Shown: piece by piece, positions 7,811 to 16,093 of the stretch
How positions within the stretch are numbered: the first letter of the stretch is position 1
How the letters are laid out: each line of letters starts with the position of its first letter
DNA from: CAYILR01 sp964364175
GTDB taxonomy: Bacteria > Bdellovibrionota > UBA1018
Direction of reading: 5' to 3'
DNA length: 64,000 nt
NCBI GenBank assembly: GCA_964364175.1
Contig: CAYILR010000005.1
Coordinates: 1 to 64,000, forward strand
Made by a program: the position numbers and the translations under genes
Notes under the pieces: model-generated
What the model saw: only the letters and a program-made list of their open reading frames with translations
Database searches by the model: none
What the model was told of the DNA's origin: nothing

Positions 7811-9058
7811 ATGAAAAAAATCACGTCAGTACCCCTTTCGCTGCAAATTGTTTTGGGAATGTTTTTGGGAATCGCTGTTGGCCTCGCATTTGGCACACAG
7901 GTGAGTTTTCTGGGAGAAATTGGGAAGCTCCTCGTTCAGCTGATCAAAATCGTGGCCGGTCCTTTGCTTTTCATGGCCATTATTCATTCCATCATGAAAA
8001 CCGAAATGACCTGGGGGAGCGGTGGCAAAATGATTCGCATTGCGCTGACGAATGCGACCTTGGCTCTGGTGGTGGGTTTAGCGGTTTCGAATTTTTTGAG
8101 GCCCGGGGATTTTCTCAATTGGCAGGAGTTGCAAAAAAATTCCCCGAATGCGGTGTCTTCGACCTTACCTGCCGTTGCGACTCAGAAAATCAGCTTTGCT
8201 CAAAGCATGGCGGGTTTGATTCCGACGAGCTGGGTTCAGCCCTTTGCGGAGAACGCGATTTTGAGCCTGGTTTTCCTGGCGTTGTTGTTGGGATTTGGAT
8301 TGAGGAAGGCAGCTCGTGAAATCGGGCAGGAGCACCGCGAGTTTGAAAAGGGAATGGAGCTGATTTTGCGGGCACTCGAGAAGATTTTGGGTTGGGTTGT
8401 TCTTCTGACTCCGCTGGCGGTTTTTGGGATCGTCGCCAAGACGACTGCGGAATATGGGTTTGCGCCGCTTAAGGGTTTGATCTGGTATGTGATTGCGGGG
8501 TTGCTGGGGTTGTCGTTTCAGATTCTGGTGATTTATCAGGGCTGGCTGAAGTGGGTGGTGAAGATGCCGCTCGGTCGATTTTGGAAGGAGGCGCGAGAGC
8601 CCGCGATTTATTCGATTGGAGCGAACAGCAGCTTGGCGAGTTTGCCGCTGACGTTGAAGGCTTTGGATCGCTTGGGAGTTTCGCGGTCGGCATCGACTCT
8701 GGGAGCTTGCGTAGGGACGAATCTCAACAATGACGGGATAATTTTGTACGAGGCGATGGCGGTTTTGTTTGTCGCTCAGGCGCATGGGATTCAGCTGGGG
8801 CTTTGGCAGCAGGTTTCTGCTGCGGTGATTTGTTTGATCGCGGCGATGGGGATTGCGGGGGTGCCTGAGGCTGGGTTTATTTCTCTATCGATTGTGTTGA
8901 GCACGGTGGGGCTGCCTTTGGAGCTGCTGCCGTTGTTGCTGACTGTGGATTGGATATTGGCGCGGGCTCGGTCGGTGACGAATGTTCTCAGCGATATGTT
9001 GGTTTCGATTGTTTTAGACAAGTCGATTCAGAGCGGGTCAGCTCAAAAGAGCGAGTAG
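7811..9058 (+). CDS. Dicarboxylate/amino acid:cation symporter (DAACS family)
   Basis: A 415-residue multi-span membrane transporter of the GltP/DctA (SLC1-like) family. The N-terminal helix has the family's LQIVLGMFLGIAVG. The re-entrant loop has a Ser-rich motif NSSLASLPLTL, followed by TNLNNDGIILYEAMAVLF and GIAGVPEAGFISLSIVLS, which match the substrate and cation-binding regions of the family. It should take up glutamate, aspartate or C4-dicarboxylates with Na+ or H+; the exact substrate cannot be read. Its last 21 bp overlap the end of the convergent helicase gene. It has no clear operon partner. Confidence 0.88.
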   Translation: MKKITSVPLSLQIVLGMFLGIAVGLAFGTQVSFLGEIGKLLVQLIKIVAGPLLFMAIIHSIMKTEMTWGSGGKMIRIALTNATLALVVGLAVSNFLRPGDFLNWQELQKNSPNAVSSTLPAVATQKISFAQSMAGLIPTSWVQPFAENAILSLVFLALLLGFGLRKAAREIGQEHREFEKGMELILRALEKILGWVVLLTPLAVFGIVAKTTAEYGFAPLKGLIWYVIAGLLGLSFQILVIYQGWLKWVVKMPLGRFWKEAREPAIYSIGANSSLASLPLTLKALDRLGVSRSASTLGACVGTNLNNDGIILYEAMAVLFVAQAHGIQLGLWQQVSAAVICLIAAMGIAGVPEAGFISLSIVLSTVGLPLELLPLLLTVDWILARARSVTNVLSDMLVSIVLDKSIQSGSAQKSE

Positions 9059-11749
9059 GTCTTCTCGCGTAATTGTTGAAGCGACGGCTGCGTCGTTTTC
9101 CAGAACGGCGCGTGCGAGGTTTTTCTTTTTCTCCTGCAACGCGAGAATTTTTTCTTCGATCGTGCCCTGCGCGGCGAGTTTGTGGATCATGACTGGGTTG
9201 GTTTGCCCGATGCGGTGAGCGCGGTCGGCGGCTTGGTCCTCGGCGGCGGGATTCCACCAGGGATCCATCAGGTAAACGTGATCAGCAGCGGTGAGGGTGA
9301 GGCCGACGCCTCCGGCCTTGAGCGACATCAGCAGAACGGGTGGTCCATCGGGGGTTTGGAATTTTTCAACAATTGAAGCTCGATCCACGGTGCTGCCATC
9401 CAGACGAAGGTATGCGATTGAGTTGGCTTGAAATTCTTTTTCAATCAAATCTAGGAACGAGGTCCACTGCGAGAAAACAAGAGCTTTGTGTCCCTGCGCT
9501 AGCGCGCTTTGTAGTGAGTCCATGAGTAGGTCGATTTTGGACGAGCGCGCGTCGGGGGAGAGTAATGCTGCTTGTCCTGGAATGAGCGAAGGGTGGCAAC
9601 AGGCCTGGCGCAAGCGGAGAAGTAATTCGAGGACACCAAAAACATTTTTCCGGGTATCGAGTTCAGCTAAAACTTCTTGCCGAGAGGCGAGCATCACGGA
9701 GTCATACAGCGTGCGTTCGGATTCGCTCAGTGTGCAGAACAATACTGTCTCAGTTCGGGGGGGAAGCTCGGCGGCCACGTCTTTCTTTAGACGTCGGAGA
9801 ATCAGTGGGCGGACTTTTTGTCGAATCAACGGGAGCTGCATTTGTTGAAACTCTGACCGAGTTCCCAAATAACCCGGATTGAGAAAGTTCATTTGGCTCC
9901 AGAGATCATCGAGGTGATTTTCGACAGGAGTTCCGCTGAGAGTGATTTTGAATTTTCCTTGCAGCGCTTGTACGGCTTGCGAAATCTGACTCTGCGGATT
10001 CTTGATGATTTGAGCTTCGTCGATCAGGATTGTGTCCCATTCGATTTTTGAAAATCGATCCAGTTCATTTCTGAGAAGTCCGTAACTCGTGAGGAGTATG
10101 GACGCGGAGTCATCCCAGCTGCGACTCGTGCCATGGAATGTGCAAACTTTGAGAGCGGGGCGGAATCGCCGGATCTGCTCCTTCCACGAATGAATCACGC
10201 TGGTGGGACAGACGATGAGCGTCCGACCTTGAATGGCGCAAAGACTCTGCAGAGTTTTTCCGAGTCCCATATCATCAGCCAGTAATGCGCCCAGTTCGAG
10301 TTCTCGCAAATAACAGAGCCAGTTGATGCCAGTGCGTTGGTAGTCTCGCAAATCGGCTTTCAGGTCGGATGGAAGTAGCGCGTCCGGAATTCCCTGAAAA
10401 TTTTCGAGCTGATTTCGGAGTCGTTCGAGATCAGGTGGCGGCGTCTGGCCAAGTTGTTCGCAGAGCGCTGCGAGCTGGAGTTTCTTGAGAGGTTTTTCTG
10501 TTTTTGCGTCCAGGAGCTGGATCAAGGTTGAACCGTAGAGCTTGATCCACTCTGCAGGCAGTTCTGAGGTCCACTGAATCAGTCGATCGCTTTCAAAGGA
10601 GTGAACTTGCCCGGCGGTCAGGTGCAGTTCGTGGCGAGCTTTTCGGAGCAGACTCGATTCCATTTCGAGATCACGCACAGGGATGGGCGCCCGAGTATTC
10701 AGAACTCGCAGGCCCTGGGAGGTCACTTCAGCGATTGCGGGATCGCCGTATACGATGCGTGGGAGAATGGAGAAACCGGATTCAGCGTGGTGTTGAGTTT
10801 CCAAAATCAATCGGGGTTTCATGGAAACCAACTGCGGTGTGTTTTTCACCTCGAGATCGACCGGGAGTTTATTTTGGAGCGCAGGAATCCAGTCGCTGAA
10901 AAGATCTGCAGCTTCGTTCTTGGAAAAAAATCGGCCCGCTGCAGTCAGCAGGGTGGCTCGTTCTTTTTCCGTCAGCGTGACATCGACGAGAGCGCAGAGA
11001 CCGTCGTCACAAAGCGCGATTCCGTTTTTGTAAACCGCAGCCATTCGCGGATCTTTTCGGCCACGCAGTCGATAGCCGCCGGATTCCTCCGTGACCCAGG
11101 CGCGCAGGCCCGTTTTTCGGGTGGAAGTTCGGACAGGTTGCTCGTCGAGCGTGAGTTCGGCAAAGTCTTTGAGAAGGGTCAGAAGGCGAGGCCAGTGCGC
11201 GGCTTCGATCGCCCCATCAGCGCGAGTGCCGGTCAGAGCAGCATCGATGGCGTAGTCTTCTTGAGTGGCGGAAACGGGTGCGGCAGACGCAGTGTTACTA
11301 GCGGTTCGTCCGGATTGTATTCCACCGATCAAGCTGACCAGTGATTCAGTCATCCGAATGGAATCAGCAGCTGAGTTACCACCGACGATCCAACGCTCAA
11401 ACGCAAGGACTCCCTCGGGAGTTCGACGGAATCGGTAGGTGATTTTTCGGGAGGCTGTTTGGGAGGGACGTTTCACGGATCCCTGCTTGAGCGCAATCAC
11501 CGCTGCCGCGATGTGCATGCAAGGATCATTGCGATCCCCGCAATCGCAGTAGGCATCTTCGTCCTCGATCCAGAGCGTGACTTTGGGATGAACCGGCTTG
11601 CCCTGAAGAGCGATTCGCAATTGCATCTCGTCGGGTTTTTCGGAGTCCAGGATGATGATTTCGTCCCGCGCGATGGCGATGGCCTTTGACCAGACACCTG
11701 GGAGGCAGGATTTTTGGAGAGTGCTGAAGTAACGATCGAGCGGATTCAT
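9038..11749 (-). CDS. SNF2-family helicase with SWIM zinc finger
   Basis: A 903-residue SWI2/SNF2 ATPase. A SWIM zinc finger CDCGDRNDPCMH sits at about residues 68-79, and a long middle region leads to the ATPase core: motif I DDMGLGKT near 493, motif II DEAQ near 578, motif III LSGTPVENH, and motifs V/VI ending DPWWNPAAEDQAADRAHRIGQ near 831. Such proteins translocate on double-stranded DNA and remodel protein-DNA complexes; bacterial roles are poorly known. The frame stays open back to 11905, but that would run into the regulator at 11898, so the ATG at 11749 (MNPLDRYF) is chosen. It overlaps the end of the symporter gene. Confidence 0.9.
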   Translation of the reverse strand: MNPLDRYFSTLQKSCLPGVWSKAIAIARDEIIILDSEKPDEMQLRIALQGKPVHPKVTLWIEDEDAYCDCGDRNDPCMHIAAAVIALKQGSVKRPSQTASRKITYRFRRTPEGVLAFERWIVGGNSAADSIRMTESLVSLIGGIQSGRTASNTASAAPVSATQEDYAIDAALTGTRADGAIEAAHWPRLLTLLKDFAELTLDEQPVRTSTRKTGLRAWVTEESGGYRLRGRKDPRMAAVYKNGIALCDDGLCALVDVTLTEKERATLLTAAGRFFSKNEAADLFSDWIPALQNKLPVDLEVKNTPQLVSMKPRLILETQHHAESGFSILPRIVYGDPAIAEVTSQGLRVLNTRAPIPVRDLEMESSLLRKARHELHLTAGQVHSFESDRLIQWTSELPAEWIKLYGSTLIQLLDAKTEKPLKKLQLAALCEQLGQTPPPDLERLRNQLENFQGIPDALLPSDLKADLRDYQRTGINWLCYLRELELGALLADDMGLGKTLQSLCAIQGRTLIVCPTSVIHSWKEQIRRFRPALKVCTFHGTSRSWDDSASILLTSYGLLRNELDRFSKIEWDTILIDEAQIIKNPQSQISQAVQALQGKFKITLSGTPVENHLDDLWSQMNFLNPGYLGTRSEFQQMQLPLIRQKVRPLILRRLKKDVAAELPPRTETVLFCTLSESERTLYDSVMLASRQEVLAELDTRKNVFGVLELLLRLRQACCHPSLIPGQAALLSPDARSSKIDLLMDSLQSALAQGHKALVFSQWTSFLDLIEKEFQANSIAYLRLDGSTVDRASIVEKFQTPDGPPVLLMSLKAGGVGLTLTAADHVYLMDPWWNPAAEDQAADRAHRIGQTNPVMIHKLAAQGTIEEKILALQEKKKNLARAVLENDAAVASTITREDLLALLS

Positions 11750-11820
11750 AAGTGTTTTTGTAGACGATAGTGTTTTTATCAGTGGTTGACTAGGTCTCAA
11801 AAAATGCTGTTGGTCTTGGG

Positions 11821-11849
11821 TGTTAACAAAAAGTTTCAGTTTGTTAACA
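11821..11849. promoter_or_regulatory. Perfect inverted repeat, candidate operator
   Basis: TGTTAACAAA and TTTGTTAACA form a perfect 10-bp inverted repeat with a 9-nt spacer. It lies between the helicase and the TIGR02147 regulator, just upstream of the regulator's best promoter (11856-11884). The symmetry suggests a dimeric DNA-binding protein; autoregulation by the regulator is possible but unproven. Confidence 0.55.
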
Positions 11850-11855
11850 TAATGT

Positions 11856-11884
11856 TTGACGTAGTGCGTTCGTTCGATTATTAC
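11856..11884 (+). promoter_or_regulatory. Sigma70-type promoter of TIGR02147 regulator
   Basis: TTGACG at 11856-11861 and TATTAC at 11879-11884 are 17 bp apart. The predicted transcription start is near 11891, only about 7 nt before the ATG at 11898, and no Shine-Dalgarno sequence is visible. The transcript may therefore be leaderless or nearly so. Confidence 0.5.
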
Positions 11885-11897
11885 ATGCCTCATATTT

Positions 11898-12752
11898 ATG
11901 AACACGCTACGTGTAACTGACTATAACGACCCTGTGGATTTCCTGAATGCGACGCTGTCGTCGATCCAGGAGGCCAATCCTCAGTTCTCCATGCGCGCTT
12001 GGTCCAAGCAGCTTGGCCTGTCGCATGTGGCGATGCTTTCGATGGTTCTGGCCAAGAAGCGCCGCTTGTTGCCCGGGCTCTCTGGCAAAATTTCTCGCCA
12101 GTTCCAAAAAATGGGGCGATTCTCCGAAACTGACGCCCGCTATTTTGATATATTGGTTTTATTTAATAACGCTGGCGCTGCCGAAGAGAAAATTTTCTAC
12201 CAAGGGATCTTGTCCACGCTCAGGCCTGAGCAAAATTTTTCAACCCTGCAACTCGACCACCTTCGAATCGTCTCTGACTGGTACCACATTGCCATTTTGG
12301 AGATGACTCGGCTTAAAAATTTCTCTTCTGATCCCGAATGGATTTGCCAGCGTCTTGGCAGCACCGTGAACCTCTCTCAGGTCAAAGAAGCGGTCGAGCG
12401 CCTCGTTCGTCTGGGCTTGCTCGAAAAAACGACGCGCGGTGGATTGAAAAAAACCTCCGTCCGACTTGCTACCCCCACCGATATTCCTAATCGCAGCCTT
12501 CGCCAGTTCCATGCCGAGATGATCCGCAGAGCTGGCCTTGCTCTCGAGGAGCAACCCACCCACGAGCGCGACATCACCGGTCACATGATGGTGGTCGACG
12601 TCGCCAAACTTCCCGAAGGTAAGCGCATGATCCAGGATTTTCGTCGGAAATTCGCGGAATTTATGGAGTCCAGTGGAGGCGATCGTGTTTACCAACTCAA
12701 TGTGCAGTTTTTCAATGTTCTTGATGAAAAAATAGGAGTACCCCATGTTTAA
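11898..12752 (+). CDS. TIGR02147-family regulator (DUF4423)
   Basis: A 284-residue cytoplasmic protein of the TIGR02147 family. The N-terminus has a DNA-binding-like helix-turn-helix (MRAWSKQLGLSHVAMLSMVL, about 31-50). The middle has the family core around LDHLRIVSDWYHIAILEM, a winged-helix part (VKEAVERLVRLGLLEKTTRG) and the C-terminal DRVYQLNVQFFNV signature. Such proteins are thought to be regulators and are common in Bdellovibrio and Fibrobacter. The stop overlaps the next gene's start by 8 nt, so the two are translationally coupled. A second such regulator at 26540-27379 is arranged the same way. Confidence 0.85.
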   Translation: MNTLRVTDYNDPVDFLNATLSSIQEANPQFSMRAWSKQLGLSHVAMLSMVLAKKRRLLPGLSGKISRQFQKMGRFSETDARYFDILVLFNNAGAAEEKIFYQGILSTLRPEQNFSTLQLDHLRIVSDWYHIAILEMTRLKNFSSDPEWICQRLGSTVNLSQVKEAVERLVRLGLLEKTTRGGLKKTSVRLATPTDIPNRSLRQFHAEMIRRAGLALEEQPTHERDITGHMMVVDVAKLPEGKRMIQDFRRKFAEFMESSGGDRVYQLNVQFFNVLDEKIGVPHV

Positions 12753-15700
12753 ACCCAATCACAAATCAGTCGTGGCAGCTTGGTCCGCCATCACCCTCAG
12801 CTGGATTCTCCCGGCTCTTGCCCAGGCTCAGGCCATGGGAACTGACATAGGCAACGGAGGCGACGGCTGCGTCGCCGAATTCAAGGCCACAGCCAACCGC
12901 CTAGGTATCACGATCGCCACGCACTCGCTGATTCGACCCAAGTTGACCCAAGCGCAGTATCAAGAGTTTTTCCAGAAACTTAAATACATGCGAGTTGTTC
13001 AATCGGCCTCGCAGTTTTTGATCGATCCCAAAACCCGCGAGCAAGTCGAAGCCATTAACGATGGATCTTCGCGCGTGGAACTCAGTCAAACCTGGTGCAA
13101 TAAACCCCGGGGCAAGCAAAAAGACGCTTTGGTCCTACACGAGGTTTTTGGTTTGATGGGAATCGAAAAAAGCCAGGACTACTCGATCTCGAGTTTGCTC
13201 TGGCAGTGGAACATGGATGTCTCGCAAGAGATGGTTTGCAGCGATCGTTCTCAAGAGATCCAATTGGTTCTCAGCGGAGCAGATTCGGATGGGCAGAGAG
13301 AGTTGTCCATTCGGCAGAAGTCAAATTCTACTCAGCAGCTAGACAAGGTGTCGTGTGACGATCAACCCAATGGCGAGATGCTGTGCCAGTGGGGTTGGGG
13401 AAAAACGCAATCTCTGCGCATTCGAATGTCACAAGTCAAACCGGTCGGAAACCTGCCCGGAATTCCGCCTCTAGCCTATCAATTTTCAGCTCAGTGGAAG
13501 CCGGGGATGTGGAAGGACCCGAAGGTTCTTGAGTGTCAGCAGCAGAGTCTGGAGCTCTTTAACAAAAAAGTCACCGTCATTGGAAGCCCCGAAGAAATTC
13601 GCTCTTACGTTCAGACGGGGCTTACTCAGGCCAAGCTCGTGACGTTGGTATCACGATCCACCATCGATCTTCCCGAAGTTCTCAAAGAGCAAGCGTTTGA
13701 GCAATCAGGGCTAGTGCTCTCCGAACAAGAACAACGCCGTTTGGGAGTCAGCGAAGTCGATTATTTATTGATTGTGTATCGGGATCCGACCTTGAGAACG
13801 GTGTCAGCTCGACTCTTGACTCGTGAAGCATTCATTCTGGGCAGCTGGGAAGCAAAACCCGGATTATCTACCCAAAATGCCGCACGCGAAATTCTTTCAA
13901 AAATCCTGGCGGATCTGACAGGTAAGCCATCCGCCGCGCGAGATACTGAAAGCAAAACCTCGCCTGTCGTTAACAGTGATCTGAATATGGAAGCAAGTCT
14001 GGCATTAGATCCCAGCCAAGTGGGAGAGGCGGCCCGCTTTATTCCGGTAACCTATGGAAACCGCGAGATCGAAGTGCAGGCCACCGAGCTCACCCAGCTT
14101 CAGTATTTTTTGATTCGGCAAAACCTTCCGGCGCAGTTTCGTCAGGCAGCCCACTGTGATGCTGGGCAAGCGATGCTTTTGCACGGCCTCAGTCTTTGCG
14201 CACACCATCCGGTCGAAAATATTTCGCTCGAAGATGCTCAGGCGGTAGCGACTGCTCTCAATCAGATTCAAACGGATTACACATACCAGCTGCCCACCGA
14301 AGCCGAGTGGGAGTTTTTTTCGCACGCGGGAAGCCCGAAGAGTTTTCCGTACTCCTTCGGATTTAACGATGCGGGTACGCTTCAGAATTATGCGTGGTAC
14401 GACGAAAACGCCGATTCGCGCACGCACGCCATCGCGCAGAAAAAGCCCAACTCCTGGGGCATTTATGATGTGCACGGGAATGTCGCGGAGTGGGTACTAG
14501 CTGCGAATCCGGCCGAGCGTGTGGCTCGGGGTGGAAGCTATTTGAGTGCGGCAGTCGATGTGAAGACGGTGTCTCGAAGCGCATTGGGAGCTCGTGGAAA
14601 CCCATCGGCGGTGGGGATGCGATTGATTCGGGTGCGACGGGCTCGGCCTGTGGAAAAACCTGCGCAACAGCCGGTGAATCAACCGGGTTCGAATCCTTCG
14701 GGGAGCGATCGCATTGGAATGACCTTCGCTGTAATCCGGCCTGGAACTTTTATGATGGGAAGCCCAGAGAGCGAGTCGGGGCGCTATGGTGACGAGGTCC
14801 AACACCGAGTGACTCTGACGAGTGGGTTTGAGATCCAGACGACTTCTGTCACTCAGGCTCAATGGGTTCAAGTGATGGGAAGCAATCCTTCTTATTTCAA
14901 AGAACAGAAATATTGCACAGGTTCCTATGTAGCGACTCCAGTCGCCATGTGTCCGAATCACCCGGTTGAACAAGTGTCGTTTGAAGACGTACAGAGTTTC
15001 CTCGAAAAGATGAACTCGAGCGTTCGAGATGGATACAAGTATCGTCTTCCGACTGAGGCTGAGTGGGAATATGCAGCACGAGCTGGAACCCAGACTGCTT
15101 ATTATTTCGGAGATGCGCCGATCGATCAGTATGCTTGGTATGATGGAAGCTCAGGCATCCAAACTCACGAAGTGGCCAAGCTGAAACCGAATGCATACGG
15201 CTTGTACGATATGTCGGGCAACGTATGGCAATGGGTTCAGGACTGGTACGGAGACTACAGCAGACAAGATCAGACCAACCCTCCAGGTGCCCAGTCAGGC
15301 TCGTCCCGCGTGCTTCGGGGTGGCAGCTGGTACAGCAGCGCGAGGTTCGTGCGTTCCGCCAATCGCCTCTACGACAGCCCTGGTAATCGCGCCGACTACG
15401 TGGGTTTCCGCCTGGCCCGAGATCGCCGCGCCCCCGAAGACAAGCCCACCACGCAAAACGCCCTCGGTTGGCAAGGAAATACCTACACCACCACCACCGG
15501 CGCCAAATTCACGATGCTGGCTGACGGATGGATTGTTGCTCCCGACGGGACGCAGTGGAGCCAAAGCCAGGGGTGGATGAAAAATAAGGGATCCATAGAA
15601 ATGGATGATCGGAGGTTTTGGGAGACTGGACGATTGGGAGTTGTCGTTGATTCTGCAGCAACTCGCGCTTGCAAAAAGATCGGTGCAACTCTCCCAACAA

Positions 15701-15951
15701 TGAAACAGTACGATAGCCTTAGGCAGTTTTTTGAACAAACTGAACCCGGTATGAATGCAAAATTCACTCAACAGGGACTTAAAGACTTATTTGCCGTTTT
15801 TCCCGATATAAATGATAAGGGGACCATGGTTTTGCAATGGGCTTCGTCTGTCTTGGTCAACAGCGATGTTGAAACCGCTGGTGTTTTCGATGACCACGTT
15901 CACGGCGACTACGTTGACCGCGATCATTCAGTCCGCTGCGTCCGCCGCTAA
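12745..15951 (+). CDS. Large secreted protein with two FGE-fold domains and DUF1566-like end
   Basis: A 1068-residue exported protein. A signal peptide (about 1-30, ending LAQAQA) is followed by an N-terminal domain with GNGGDGCVAEFK and LVLHEVFGLMGIEKSQDY, shared with the protein at 27376. Two formylglycine-generating-enzyme/sulfatase-modifying-factor-like domains follow (about 430-640 and 655-895), each with LPTEAEWE and a GNV/GNVxxW motif. The active-site cysteines of true FGE are absent: the second ends RGGSWYSSARFVRSANR. They are probably ligand-binding folds. The last 150 residues resemble DUF1566 or Fib_succ_major modules and end SVRCVRR. Codons at 863-885 and in the last 20 residues look like DGR variable regions (see findings). 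Likely a surface or secreted binding protein. Confidence 0.75.
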   Translation: MFKPNHKSVVAAWSAITLSWILPALAQAQAMGTDIGNGGDGCVAEFKATANRLGITIATHSLIRPKLTQAQYQEFFQKLKYMRVVQSASQFLIDPKTREQVEAINDGSSRVELSQTWCNKPRGKQKDALVLHEVFGLMGIEKSQDYSISSLLWQWNMDVSQEMVCSDRSQEIQLVLSGADSDGQRELSIRQKSNSTQQLDKVSCDDQPNGEMLCQWGWGKTQSLRIRMSQVKPVGNLPGIPPLAYQFSAQWKPGMWKDPKVLECQQQSLELFNKKVTVIGSPEEIRSYVQTGLTQAKLVTLVSRSTIDLPEVLKEQAFEQSGLVLSEQEQRRLGVSEVDYLLIVYRDPTLRTVSARLLTREAFILGSWEAKPGLSTQNAAREILSKILADLTGKPSAARDTESKTSPVVNSDLNMEASLALDPSQVGEAARFIPVTYGNREIEVQATELTQLQYFLIRQNLPAQFRQAAHCDAGQAMLLHGLSLCAHHPVENISLEDAQAVATALNQIQTDYTYQLPTEAEWEFFSHAGSPKSFPYSFGFNDAGTLQNYAWYDENADSRTHAIAQKKPNSWGIYDVHGNVAEWVLAANPAERVARGGSYLSAAVDVKTVSRSALGARGNPSAVGMRLIRVRRARPVEKPAQQPVNQPGSNPSGSDRIGMTFAVIRPGTFMMGSPESESGRYGDEVQHRVTLTSGFEIQTTSVTQAQWVQVMGSNPSYFKEQKYCTGSYVATPVAMCPNHPVEQVSFEDVQSFLEKMNSSVRDGYKYRLPTEAEWEYAARAGTQTAYYFGDAPIDQYAWYDGSSGIQTHEVAKLKPNAYGLYDMSGNVWQWVQDWYGDYSRQDQTNPPGAQSGSSRVLRGGSWYSSARFVRSANRLYDSPGNRADYVGFRLARDRRAPEDKPTTQNALGWQGNTYTTTTGAKFTMLADGWIVAPDGTQWSQSQGWMKNKGSIEMDDRRFWETGRLGVVVDSAATRACKKIGATLPTMKQYDSLRQFFEQTEPGMNAKFTQQGLKDLFAVFPDINDKGTMVLQWASSVLVNSDVETAGVFDDHVHGDYVDRDHSVRCVRR

Positions 15952-15955
15952 CCAC

Positions 15956-16057
15956 CTGTGACCCCCGATTTGGAAGACTAGATTCCAAATCACCGTCCAC
16001 AGATCATCTGTAATAGCTCAAACGGAAGGCTCTCTTCCAAATAGGCCCTCACAGATT
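15956..16057. repeat. REP-1 doublet, copy C
   Basis: Two inverted palindromes in tandem. The first runs CTGTGACCCC..GATTTGGAAG..TTCCAAATC..TCCACAG and the second CTGTAA..AACGGAAGG..CTTCCAAAT..CCTCACAG. The arrangement is nearly the same as copy E at 35254-35356, about 80 percent identical by eye. It lies directly upstream of the first RAYT transposase, whose substrate it probably is. It may also act as terminator of the secreted-protein gene before it. Confidence 0.8.
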
Positions 16058-16093
16058 GGGACCCAACAACGTGGCACTGCTTTTGCTGATAAC

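Noticed and set aside
12745..15951. True formylglycine-generating enzyme activity
   Set aside because: The active-site cysteines are absent in both FGE-like domains and there is no sulfatase gene nearby.
15952..16093. Possible CRISPR-like array in the repeats before the first RAYT
   Set aside because: The units are inverted palindromes, differ in length and have no regular spacers; they match the REP doublet layout instead.
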